From positions 612,433,755-612,497,754 of the forward strand of contig NC_081409.1 of NCBI RefSeq assembly GCF_030272615.1: 64,000 bases of DNA. The letters run 5' to 3'. Within the stretch, counting starts at the first letter, position 1, and the number at the start of each line of letters is the position of its first letter. This document shows, piece after piece, positions 23,796 through 33,739 of this stretch. The translations under genes were made by a program, and so were the position numbers. The stretch comes from Cryptomeria japonica. Its lineage: Eukaryota > Streptophyta > Pinopsida > Cupressales > Cupressaceae. The notes under the pieces were generated by a model, which saw nothing but the letters and a program-made list of their open reading frames with translations, did no database searches and was not told the origin of the DNA.

Positions 23796-24700
23796 AAGCA
23801 CATCCAATGAAGAGGTGAAGTTTGCCATGCCTAACAAGCATCCAAGTCTGCCTTGGCTAATAACTTCCAAACTCCGCCCTTTGCATGGCCAAACACAAGG
23901 AAGTTCCAATGGAGATCAAAGTCCACCATAAGGTAAAAAATTGCACCAGCATTGGCATGTTCCAATCAAACATCAAAGTCCGCCATGAAAAGCATTTATC
24001 AAATTTGCCTAAGGATATGCATGGCTGGAAGAATATCAAAGTCTGCCTTGGCACAAAGAAAGTATATCCAAACATCTCCAAAATCCGTCTATGGCAAGGA
24101 AGCTTCAAAATCCGCTTAAGGAAGGAAAAGCAAGGTAAGATGGCACATGGAACATAAACTCCGCCCAAGCCTAAGACATATCCAAGCACTTGTCAAGTTC
24201 GCCCCAAGCAATGTCTAACAAGCACGAAAGACCGCTAAGGAAGAAAGAAAAATGAAAGTTAGCATGTCTAGCATGATCTGATGTCCACCCAAGCACATAA
24301 AGAATATGTCCAATAAATTGCAAACTCCGCCCAAGTAAGATGGCACAAAGAACATGAAAATGTGACACTAAGCAATTCTGTCATAGCTTAACAGTTGTTA
24401 AGTTCGCCTTGGAAGAAGGTCAAGATGGCAAGACAAGGAGAAGAAGTTGAACATGTCCAAGAAATCACAAAGTCCGACCAACACTTGCCTTGCCAAATAC
24501 AAAGTCCGCCTTACTTAAGTTGGGAATGTCCAAACAAGATGAAAGTCCACCATGGCATGTAAGGGGATGGTTTGAACACTATGAAGTTCGCCTAGGACAT
24601 GTTTAGCATGAGATGATCAAATTTGCCATGAAGAAGGGAAAATGGCTAGAGGAACAGACAAATTGGACAAGAAGCACGAGATTCACCACTAAAAGATCAA
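23796..24700. repeat. Degenerate AAGTCCGCC repeat region
   Basis: Irregularly spaced copies of AAGTCCGCC (also AAATCCGC, AACTCCGCC) run through this part of the giant solo LTR. They look like a decayed continuation of the 43-bp array, whose unit contains GAAGTCCGTCC. Confidence 0.6.
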
Positions 24701-25836
24701 TCAAGATTGAAAGGGTTGGAAAATAAAGCTCGACACCTAAAATATTTTTATTTTTTTTCCAACACTAGAATTATTTTCAAAGGGAAAATAAATTCAACAC
24801 AGAGAGAAATTTTCGACACTTAAAGATTTTTGAACACACATGAATTTCTCTAGACTCTTTGCCAATACATTCACCTACCCAGGGAAGGAAAGGAATTTCC
24901 AAAGTCCGAACCAAGTGTTGGAATTTGCGAAGAGGAAACAAAAAATGGCTAAGTGGAGTTTTCAACAAAAAAAGAGTCAAATTCTGACTAAGTGTTGGAA
25001 AGAAAACAGGAAGAAAGAAGAATAAAGAGTAAAAGTAAAGAGGAAATGAATAAAATCCTTATCCAAGCGTGGAGTTTGTCCTACTTAGCACAAGCCAAAT
25101 TCAGAACTGAGGGCAAATCCACAAGAAAAGTTCATTCGAGCATAGAGATGGCCGAAATCTTGGCTAGGTGTTGGAAGGTTCACACGAAGGTGTCACATAA
25201 TGAAATTGAATAGCCAAAATTTGGCTAAGTATGGGAAATGCTTCACAGAGAAAGTTCCAATTTCCTCCATTGTGGCGTAGGCACAAGGGAATTCTCCAAA
25301 TTCAGGGCACGTGAAAGAATTTCAAGGCATCAAGAGAGGAAAGTCTTCAGACTTGGCGAAAATATAGAAAGAAATTCCAACCTTCTTGAAGGATTTCATT
25401 TACAATCCCAAACCTATTGAAGCAATTAAGGCAACTTCTTGAAGGATTTCATCTCCTAAAGAATTAAAGACAAGCTCCCAATCAGAATCAGATGGTGGCA
25501 AGAAGAGTATTCCAAACAAATTTCCATAGACAATTTCTCGACACAAATTGGAAAATTCAGGGAGGACATTCAACAATCAGATTGTTCAAAGTCAACATGT
25601 CCAAGTTCAATGAACTCGACTTATCTAGAAACTTCTAAAAGGCACACTTCACAATGCAACAACCTTCTATTTTATTATCGGTTTATATTTAGCAAGAAGG
25701 ACAAAGTGTCCTCAAATGTAATTTTCTCATTGGTCGAGGGGTAGCTAGTTGTAGCAAACCCTAATTAGGGTTTTATTTTGTAATCTCGACCGTTATTTAA
25801 AATCAATCTTGGCCATTGAATTGTAATTGGGGAGCC

Positions 25837-25842
25837 TATAAA
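25837..25842 (+). promoter_or_regulatory. TATA box of the giant solo LTR
   Basis: TATAAA in the context GGAGCCTATAAATTGAGC, followed by CACCCCTCATTTGTAA. The same arrangement is kept at 48534 and 58830, which fixes the plus orientation of the LTR. Confidence 0.7.
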
Positions 25843-27290
25843 TTGAGCTCACCCCTCATTTGTAAATCATGGGAGCATGTTGAAAAACATGTTGAGATAA
25901 GCAAATTGTTGTTATGACTACCAAAGTAATAAGTAATGCATTGTTCAAATTGATGGTGATTACTTCTCTTATTTTGGAGTTTGCATGGTTCTCATCCCCC
26001 ATCATAGTTCAGATTTTATTTCATGTATGTTAGACGAATGCAAGATATGATAAGTATTGATTTATGGTGAATCTTTGCTCATACTTTTGATGAACAAATG
26101 ATTTTTGTTCATTGTGTAAAGTTAGTCTGAGCTTACTTTGTGGATGCTTGACTTTTGTCTGGATAAATATTGTTCGATTTGATGGTAGTTGTTCATGACA
26201 TGAAAATGATAAGCACATCCCTTGAAGATTGCACCTACTTTGTGTAGTTGTCCTAGCGTGGCAAAGCAAAGTGTGGTTATTAGGTTCACCCAGTCAATAC
26301 CGTCTCTTGAATTCTTAGGAATAGATTAGAACTTCTAAACCCTTATCCCTTTTTAGTTTTCTTAAGTCCATGATCCAAGACCCAATCGATAGAGCTTCAT
26401 TGTCTAGACCTTCACTATGAATTGAACAAGCCAAGCATAAGTCCCCCTCGTATTTCAGCATACATAACCAAGGAAGCTATCCAACACAAAGTCGCTCGTT
26501 CGCAAATATAAACCTTGGAGTCGACGTGTGGTCTTTCTCGCAACCTTGGCACACGTAGTGATTTTGTTCGAGAGAGGATAGAGTATCCTTGGATATTTTA
26601 TTCCAATGTTCGGTAAATGATAAAATGTGAACCAACACCAAAAGGCCAAAGCTTCCTAAATAACCTTGAGTTTTTTATGAACCAAGGGTCTCCATGGAAG
26701 GTACTATCTTTTCTTGCTTTGTTGGCAAAATGGCCATGAAATGTTCTTTTGGCATCATAAAAAGGCCTACTATCCCTGCTGGCCTCCCATTCTCCCATAC
26801 ACATGATCCTAAAGTTTTGGGCCCAGAAAAGCCCCAAGAAACTATATAACAAATTTTTGGTAGCTATAGCCTGTTCTCCATTTCATCCATGAAGAAGCTG
26901 ATTAGACGGGTAACCAGACATAGATAGCAACCATTTTAATTCTTTGCAGAGGAAAGGTCACATGCATGGTGCTGTACAAAGAGCTTTATGTCTTTCTTGC
27001 CAATCTGATTTGTTCCATTTGGGACTGCACATCTGAAATCTCAATTTGATTTTGTGAGTTAACTTCAGGAGGAGCCTATGCTCTCCTCTAAAGGTTGCTT
27101 AACGGGAACAATCTGCCTATGGCTGCTCAGATAAATATTGCTCTGATTTGGTGTGGCTTGGAGTCTGAACTAGGTGGGTTGCAGGTGGTGATATGTGAAA
27201 ACAAAAAAATTGTGAATTCTGCAAATAACTTGCATCTTCCATATCATATTTTTCATTTTTCTTGTCATGCTAGCTAACTAATAAAAACTT

Positions 27291-28057
27291 TATTCTCTAA
27301 TAGTATATTGGACAAAAAAATGCCGACTCTTCATTCACAACAAAGTATTAGATGATTTTGATCAGAATCCAATCATTTTCGCCCAGATTTGCAATATTAA
27401 CATGAAGCCCAAATTATTTTTTTGCCGTCTCAAAAAAAGAGGCTATGATAGTTTTCTGTATAAATTGAAATGGTCTGAAACATAAATGTCAATCAAGTAC
27501 AAAAAAGAAAATGCACAAAATCACCAAATCAAAATCCAAAGGTTTCATTACATACATTTATCTATAATCTCTCTGGTTTTCTCTACAGAAGGACAAGAAG
27601 ATAGTCAGAAAAAAGGGAAGGGACAACACTTGCAAATTTGCTTCCAAAGGTTTCCAATACAACACTGTATTTCTCTGCGATCACCCATGTAAGATATTCT
27701 ACAGAATAACGAGAAAATAGAGAGGTGCATCCAAAAAAAATTGTACATCCCATTGGCCAAAAAGGATCATTCATTGCAATCGCATGCAAACCAAATTAAA
27801 ATATTTATTAATAAATTATTTTTATGTATCCTCTACGCTCAGATATTCAAGATCGGATATTGGAGATGCCTGCATTTTTTTACATTTTGAGTAGCATCGT
27901 CTACCAGTTGAGAGTGCACAAAAGGAATCAGCAGAAGATCAATCACCTGTTACAACAGATGGGTCCATAGATCCATTGCCCACATCAAACTTGTGCTGAT
28001 TGTTCCTTCCTTCATCTGCAGACCACTGTTATGTATGCATAAAACATAATATTCTGT
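27291..28057. other. AT-rich DNA, possibly 3' flank of the phosphotransferase exons
   Basis: No gene is recognised. If the exon at 28058-28182 is the last coding exon, the downstream minus-strand sequence would be 3' untranslated region and flank. I did not identify a polyadenylation site with confidence. Confidence 0.35.
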
Positions 28058-28335
28058 TCATAGGTTATTGTTTCTTTTCTTTCCAGGAATTTCTATTTCA
28101 GCAAAATATTCAGGTGGTACAACACCATCACGACCTTCAGCCAAAATCACTCCATTTTCAGAACGGTAGAGCTTCATGCCATCTACAAAAGGAGTCATAA
28201 ATGAATTAAATTCAAAGATTGAACTTATGTGCAACTTCCAAAAGCTGATTGAACATCCAAGGAAACTAGAACCTTTACCATTTAAGTACTTTGATACATT
28301 CATATGTATGAAAACTTCACAATCATGTCGCACTC
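28058..28335 (-). CDS. TPT1: tRNA 2'-phosphotransferase (TPT1/KptA family), last two exons
   Basis: The enzyme removes the 2'-phosphate left at tRNA splice junctions, transferring it to NAD. Exon 28335-28279 encodes VRHDCEVFIHMNVSKYLN. A 96-bp intron with a GTAAAG donor and TTTTGTAG acceptor follows (28278-28183). Exon 28182-28058 encodes GMKLYRSENGVILAEG, then DGVVPPEYFAEIEIPG and a stop. The order R-x2-CE...DG-x3-R/Y-S-x-NGVIL-x-G...P-x-YF matches the family's C-terminal half. The acceptor before the first exon (TTGATAG) is good. Upstream exons with the catalytic N-terminal residues were not found within about 2 kb, so this is either a gene with very long introns or a relic. The frame is intact. 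Confidence 0.7.
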
Positions 28336-29465
28336 CTATCAATATGAATTCAAACGTTAGCAGAATAGAGAAAAATAATTGATTGAATGTGCTGTAGAAA
28401 TTTAAAAATAAAATTAGGTAACTTTCACACCTATGTATCATTCAGTGCTGAAAAGCAGATAAAATGGGAAATTAATATATTTCAATATCATATGCAATAA
28501 AACCATAGTAGCATAATCTGACAAAAGATCACCAGTAATCCAGACTTGGGAATTTTCCCATGCCAAACAGCTCAACAATCAAGGCCAAGATTTGTCCAGT
28601 CAAACTCTCACACTTTCAAAATAGTACCATATAATTTTAAAAAACCATGTTTTAAATATGTGATAAAAAAATATGCAGCAGTTTTTCAGTTATGATAATA
28701 AGCGCTGCCATTTGCCTTTTGGGATTGGCAATTAAAACTTTTTATGGCATTGAAACATGCTTGCCAACATAAACAAATGATATGTTAATTCAGATCTCTA
28801 CACCATTGTTGCCAACATAAACAAATGTATAGGAGACGGGGACGGGTACTGATACACCAATTTAAAAAAAGGTCGGAGCTGGGTACTCGGATATGGCTAT
28901 ATATATAAATTAAAATTATTGAAATTAACAAATTATATTAATAATTAATAATCATAATCTTATAGAAAAAAAAACATTTAAAATCATAATCACCTGAAGA
29001 TGCCAAAGAAACTAGGAGGTGAATCCCATTATTTGTATGGGGAAACTTGACAATTACTATATTTTTCAATCAATTGATAAAAATTCAAAGGGTGTACACA
29101 CCTTAAACCTTATTATTGTTTTGCTTCATTTTCTTACCTCTTTAGGATTTAACAAGAAAATTTTAAGCCCCCAAAAAAAACTTGTAAAATTTTATGAAAA
29201 ATAAAGGCTTTATTAGAAGTTTCCTCATTTTCAAGAGATGCAAATAAGAGATGCATAGGAGATGCAAAGACACTTCATCTTAAGTCTAAAGACATCTTCA
29301 TATAGGTCTCCAAGACAATTGTGTTTCTGGTACGGAAGACGAGCACCAGGGGTCATGGTACAAGTCTCCTGATAAATATGCTCTAAACACTATATTGGGC
29401 ATGAAATAAGTTAATACCAAATAAAATTCATTTGCTATTAAAATCATGATGTTAATTGATAGCGA

Positions 29466-29912
29466 TATGCTTCATAGGAGTGAACTCTCTAGCTATCATA
29501 CCTTGATGATAAATCATGGATTTTGATCAGAAACATTTTTTGTTAATAAAAATCCTACACAATCAAATCCAGAAGTATTAGCTAACTATCATTATGAATT
29601 CTGGAAATTTCATGATTTTAATCAATACCCTTCATGGGAGGGAACTCTCTGGCTGTCATACTCAAAGATCAATCATGGATTTTGATCGGAAATGCTTTTT
29701 ACTGACTTACAATTCTGGACAGACAAATCAAAAAGCATTGGCTAACTATCAATATGAACTATGGAAATTTCATTATATTATGCATTAGCCTTCATGGGAT
29801 AAAACTATCTGACTATCAGACCCTAATGATGTATCATGGAGTTTGATCTGAAACAAATTTTGGTGATGAAAGATCTACACAGTCAAAGCCAAAAGTATTG
29901 GCTGACCTTCAT
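29466..29912. repeat. About 157-bp tandem repeat, three degenerate copies
   Basis: Landmarks repeat in order: CTTCATGGGAGGGAACTCTC-like, ATCATGGATTTTGATC-like, and GTATTAGCTAACTATCA-like. Copies start near 29466, 29625 and 29780. They differ by substitutions and small indels. Confidence 0.75.
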
Positions 29913-29946
29913 TTTCTATTTTTAATGTGGTTAATGTTAGCAAAAA

Positions 29947-29949
29947 TGC

Positions 29950-29990
<41 letters not shown>

Positions 29991-29991
29991 A
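29947..29991. repeat. (AT)n(GT)n microsatellite
   Basis: A run of AT dinucleotides passes directly into a run of GT dinucleotides. Confidence 0.95.
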
Positions 29992-30595
29992 ATTTCTAAT
30001 TCTGTTAGTTACTACATTACTTAAGATATGATTGTATAGATGTACCAAGGAGAGAGATCATCCTCACAAGATAAACTGAAGCCCCTTCCGAGCATGATGA
30101 TAAAGTAAATGATGTTCAATGTAATATGAATATGTTTGTTTACTGTGACGTCTCTATTTTGTATGTATAAGCTCAAGAGAGTAGTAGATGCACTGTCTTC
30201 AGTTCATAAACTAAAGTGTGCTACCCTCAATACAAACAGAGAGAGATAACCTTGTAAAGTAACCTGAACTTGTTCAGAAAGGATAATAATAAAATGAATA
30301 TGTTGGCCTGAAAATTTTGTCAATACAGTAACCATAACTCCATGGAGTTTGGGAATGGAGGGACAAAGTTGCTATTTTTGTTAAAACTGCTAATTTCTTG
30401 TTTGTGATTTAACTCACTTGGTTGGGTAAATATGAAGCCTCTAGTTCCCTTAAGGGATACATAGGCAGGGCCGAAAAATTGATTCCCCAAGGTATAGATC
30501 TCAGTCTAGGATTTGGTACGATATAGTGACCTTAACCCATTTGGTACAAGATGGTGTGATTGTGACAGTGAATTGTTGTTATTGCAAGAGGTAGG

Positions 30596-30828
30596 TATTA
30601 GAATATTTAATTATATTTTAGTCACCTATATTTAGTTCCTTGTTTAATGGTCATTTAGCTTTTTAGTTAATTAGCTTTTAAGCTTTATTTAGCATTTAGC
30701 TTTTTAGTAATTCACTTTAAACGACTTGTTCTTAATTTAGAACGTCGTCTTGTAATCTCTTTATATACGCTTGTATATTGTTGAATAGATAATCCGATTA
30801 TTGAATCATTCATTCAATTTATTTTTCA
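30596..30828 (+). repeat. 5' LTR of the small copia element (233 bp)
   Basis: It begins TATTAGAATATT and ends TTTATTTTTCA, directly followed by the primer site. A TATA-like CTTTATATACGC sits near 30759-30770. Confidence 0.9.
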
Positions 30829-30840
30829 TGGTATCAGAGT
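30829..30840 (+). other. Primer-binding site, initiator-Met-tRNA type
   Basis: TGGTATCAGAGT abuts the LTR. It matches the usual copia primer site TGGTATCAGAGC except for the last base. Confidence 0.85.
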
Positions 30841-31641
30841 AGGTCGATGGGATTCTTTAAAGTTTGGCGAATTTTTTAATAAAAATTCATGGCTTTCTTT
30901 CTGGAATATTTTCCAGATTTTTTTAATTGTTTTTTATAAAAAAACAATTTTGCTTTTTTGAAAGCTTTTTGAGGGTTTCTGGTTTGTGGGTGAATTTCTG
31001 TGTTGGGCAGCAGTTCATATTTTTTTTAGAGTTCTGGAGATTTTCGGGCCTGCAACTTGGAGTTTTTTTTGCAGATTGAAAATTTTCCTAGGGTTTCTGC
31101 AATTTTCGACTAGGGTTTTGACCCTTCAGTTCAAGTCGAAATTTTATTTTGCTTGCAGATTCTCGGTGGCTTTTTCGAGACCTCAACTGGGTCGTCGTCA
31201 AATTTTTCTGGGTGCATCGTTTTCCGTGCCTCGATTTTTGAGCCGTCAAATTTGCATTTTGTTTTCAGATTCTTGATGGGTTTTTCAAGAGCTTTTCTGG
31301 GTTGGTCTCAGATTTTTCTGGGTGCCTCTTTTTTGCACCTTGAATTCTGTGCCAGCAAATTTGCCTTGGAATTTAAAAACAGTTCACAATTTCTGCGATT
31401 TCTGTGGACGTTGGGTATTTTTGCTGTTTTTTTTTGCCACCATTTATGCTTTTAAGTTTGCAGAAATTTTTTTATTTCTGGGTTTCTTCCAAACCTCGAA
31501 ATTTGTGCCTTGGAATTCGTGCCAAAATTTTCCTCTAGGGTTTCAGATTTTTTGTGCAGCGACTTATATTCTAATTTTTGAATCAGATTCTTTTGTCTCA
31601 TGCTTTCACTAGGTTGACCTCATTCAACTTCCACTTTCATG

Positions 31642-31788
31642 ATGGCATCTTTGACCAACATCATGTTGGAACACAGTCAAAAGTTCAACAACTGCCACAA
31701 CACCTGGAAACAGTGCATGTTCACGATATCTGAATATCGTTGCCCTGATCAGATTGATTTAGGCCAGACCTCGTCCTACAGGTCCTAG
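31642..31788 (+). pseudogene. Remnant of copia gag N-terminus
   Basis: A 48-codon frame starts MASLTNIMLEHSQKFN and continues HNTWKQCMFTISEYRC before a stop. This resembles the start of copia gag, where a NYHTWKQRM segment precedes EYRxLDQIVLG. A second ATG lies one codon upstream (31639). The rest of gag has been deleted. The remnant may hold packaging signals, which would explain why it was kept; that is inference. Confidence 0.6.
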
Positions 31789-31949
31789 GGTTTTCACATT
31801 TTTTTTCCCTCGAAAATTGTTCGAAGGGTTTAGAATTTTTTCCTTAAAAATTATTATCTGTCATCTGCAAAGCTTGCGTGGGTTTTCTGATTTTTCGCCA
31901 TAAAAAATCATGGGAGGGTTTTGCTTGATTTTTTTCTCAAAAATCAAGG

Positions 31950-32165
31950 TTTTACCACGTGATGTCTACTATTTTGCCACGTGAGGTTTGTTGTTTTACC
32001 ACGTGATGTCTACTATTTTGCCGCGTGAGGTTTGTTGTTTTACCATGTGATGTCTAGTATTTTACCACGTGATGTTGTCTGGTGCTTTCCTGCATGATGT
32101 CTGATGTTTTACCGCGTGATGTTTGGTGTCTTACCACGTGGTGTTTTGGGTCTTGCCATGCGAAG
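31950..32165. repeat. 22-bp tandem array centred on CACGTG
   Basis: CACGTG or a one-base variant recurs at 31956, 31978, 32000, 32022 (CGCGTG), 32044 (CATGTG) and 32066 with exact 22-bp steps. After one degenerate unit it recurs at 32113 (CGCGTG), 32135 and 32157 (CATGCG). Unit types with GATGTCTACT and GAGGTTTGTTG alternate at first. Confidence 0.9.
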
Positions 32166-32473
32166 TTTCAGGGTTTTGTTCGATTTTTTCCACAAAAATC
32201 GTTTTAAAGGTTTTTACCATTTTTTTCCACAAAAATGATGATTTGTATCTTCACTTTTGGAGGGTTTGCCAATTTTTCCTCAAAATCATGGTTTCAGGTT
32301 TCAGTTTGGTTACCCAACATCAGGTTGGATGGATTCTGGTATTCTTGGTCATTAACACTTTTCAGATCCAGGGAGGGTCTCCACCACAGCAAAAGTTCTT
32401 TTCATTTGTGATCAAAAGACCTGCAGTGTCTTCTGTAGGGTAGTTAATAGATAGAATGACCATTAAGGGAGGG

Positions 32474-32721
32474 TATTAGAATATTAATTATATTTTAATC
32501 ACCTATATTTGGTTCCTTGTTTAATGGTCATTTAGCTTTTTAGTTAATTAGCTTTTTAGTTAATTAGCTTTTAAGCTTTATTTAGCATTTAGCTTTTTAG
32601 TAATTCACTTTAAATGACTTGTTCTTAATTTAGAACGTCGTCTTGTAATCTCTTTATATTCGCTTGTATATTGTTGAACAGATAATCTGATTATTGAATC
32701 ATTCATTCAATTTATTTTTCA
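32474..32721 (+). repeat. 3' LTR of the small copia element (248 bp)
   Basis: Same ends as the 5' LTR. It has an internal direct duplication of CTTTTTAGTTAATTAG that the 5' LTR lacks. The purine tract at 32464-32473 precedes it. Confidence 0.9.
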
Positions 32722-32726
32722 GTAGG

Positions 32727-33518
32727 GACTTCTAAAATTGAAGTAAATATGTTAAAAAGTTTTGTTAATAGTTATAATAAATGTTTTCCACAATATTTCA
32801 TTGAAAAATCATTAAGTATTAGATTTAATAGAGATGATATTATATAAAACTCATTGTTTGCTGAATTATAGTTTGGAATTTGGATATAATTAACACGATA
32901 ATTATGATTTACACCCACATATCATATCATTTTAAGCAAGACTGTATTATATAGTATTAAATTATTAACAAGCTGTAAGTGATGACAACAATCAAAGTAT
33001 TAAAGCATGATTCTTCATTCAGTAGGAATCTAAAATATTATAGATATTAATATATTGGTCATACTGTCATTCTGTATATATTACGGCAATCGACTATATT
33101 GGACTGGTAAAAATGTCACTAGAAGGAGAAATAATTTAATAAATAATAATTAGGAAGGGCAGATCATATAAAGCATTGACTTAGTTGCCGACTCGATTTC
33201 AAAATGATAATATATATAAATTTCAATTACAAAGTAATTTAAGTTGCAATTTTATTTAAAAAATATAATAATAATGATGATAACAGAATAGCGAATAATT
33301 GGTTAGGTGTATTATAACATAATTGTTAAAAGTAGTCATCAAATGTCTTGCTTGGTCGATGCATGTTACAAGAAAATTATAGATGGAAAACATTGAAACT
33401 GGAAATAAATTCCATAATGGCTTATTAATGAGCACTAAATGGCTTATTCTTTCTCCCTCTAATTGATTCTATGGATGGATTAAACATCAGTTATGCTTGC
33501 TCTTATTACAGAAAGCAA
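32727..33518. other. AT-rich DNA without a gene
   Basis: No open frame, repeat end or motif of note was found on either strand. Confidence 0.4.
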
Positions 33519-33726
33519 TGACAGAGAGAATGATTATCGAGATATTTGATATTAACAAAGGAACGAAAGCATCCTTAAATAAGAGTTACAAATGATTTAT
33601 CCAATAACAATAAGATCGACAACTAAGAAAGGCAAATGGCAACTAAAAGAATAAAGAATATTCCTGAAGTCTATCCTAACAACATAATTGACCATTATAA
33701 CTAAATAGTACAATATTATTTTAACA
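33519..33726 (-). repeat. 3' LTR of the copia half-element
   Basis: The start is fixed by the purine tract (TGTTAAAATA at 33726). A TATA-like TTATTTAAGG lies near 33572-33582. The end at TCTGTCA (33519) is a best guess because no target duplication can be tested. Confidence 0.5.
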
Positions 33727-33739
33727 CCCTCCCTTAATG

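Larger units (their letters stand above)
22884..26634 (+). mobile_element. Giant solo LTR (3.75 kb), Ty3/gypsy-like, inside LINE ORF1
   Basis: It starts TGTTGTGACC and ends GTGAACCA, flanked by exact ACACC duplications (22879-22883 and 26635-26639). LINE ORF1 reads through when it is removed. The LTR contains an early GC-rich block, a 43-bp tandem array, a long degenerate region, a TATA box (25837-25842) and a downstream R/U5 segment of about 0.8 kb. Start, end and promoter match the giant LTRs at 39066 and 52630. Unlike them it has no reading frames upstream of the TATA box. Confidence 0.9.
22530..26852 (-). pseudogene. LINE ORF1, nucleic-acid binding protein, split by insertion
   Basis: The part right of the insert (26635-26852) ends in DPWFIKNSRLFRKLWPFGV. 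The part left of it resumes with NPMKELPRTVVIWVGLPML. Together they give the pattern of the plant LINE ORF1 domain (DUF4283 type). A further block, YKRLKSLLDGILFKYGW, precedes a broken zinc knuckle near 22538-22600 read in another frame: LCHEHGYMAWVC, where one Cys and the knuckle His have become Tyr. Frames shift several times. In live elements ORF1 binds LINE RNA in the cytoplasm; this copy cannot be functional. Confidence 0.7.
20700..27290 (-). mobile_element. Decayed L1-type LINE, interrupted by a giant solo LTR
   Basis: On the minus strand, ORF1-like sequence (27.3 kb down to 22.5 kb, minus the insert) is followed by ORF2-like reverse transcriptase pieces (22.3 to 20.75 kb). The 3.75-kb solo LTR at 22884-26634 splits ORF1. 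Net LINE sequence is about 2.8 kb, shorter than an intact plant L1, so internal deletions are likely. No poly(A) tail was identified, and both outer limits are where similarity fades. Confidence 0.7.
28336..30590. other. Non-coding, possible intron with tandem repeats
   Basis: No exon is recognised on either strand. It contains a tandem repeat (29466-29912) and a microsatellite (29947-29991). If the phosphotransferase gene continues to the right, this is intron. Confidence 0.4.
30596..32721 (+). mobile_element. Complete small non-autonomous copia element
   Basis: Two LTRs (30596-30828 and 32474-32721) enclose a 1.65-kb interior, with exact GTAGG target duplications (30591-30595 and 32722-32726). 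A primer site TGGTATCAGAGT follows the 5' LTR and a purine tract AAGGGAGGG precedes the 3' LTR. The interior has a gag N-terminal remnant but no protease, integrase or reverse transcriptase. By eye the LTRs differ by six substitutions in about 232 aligned bases, a 1-bp gap and one 16-bp duplication, so this is one of the younger insertions here. Both LTRs start TA rather than TG. Confidence 0.92.

Noticed and set aside
23300-23841. Overlapping frames of 90-154 codons on both strands
   Set aside because: They are produced by the 43-bp tandem array; the same repeat is read in shifting frames and no domain is present.
30986-31612. Three overlapping plus-strand frames of about 100 codons in the small copia element
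   Set aside because: They lie in T-rich leader and have no motif. The only supported coding remnant is gag at 31642-31788.
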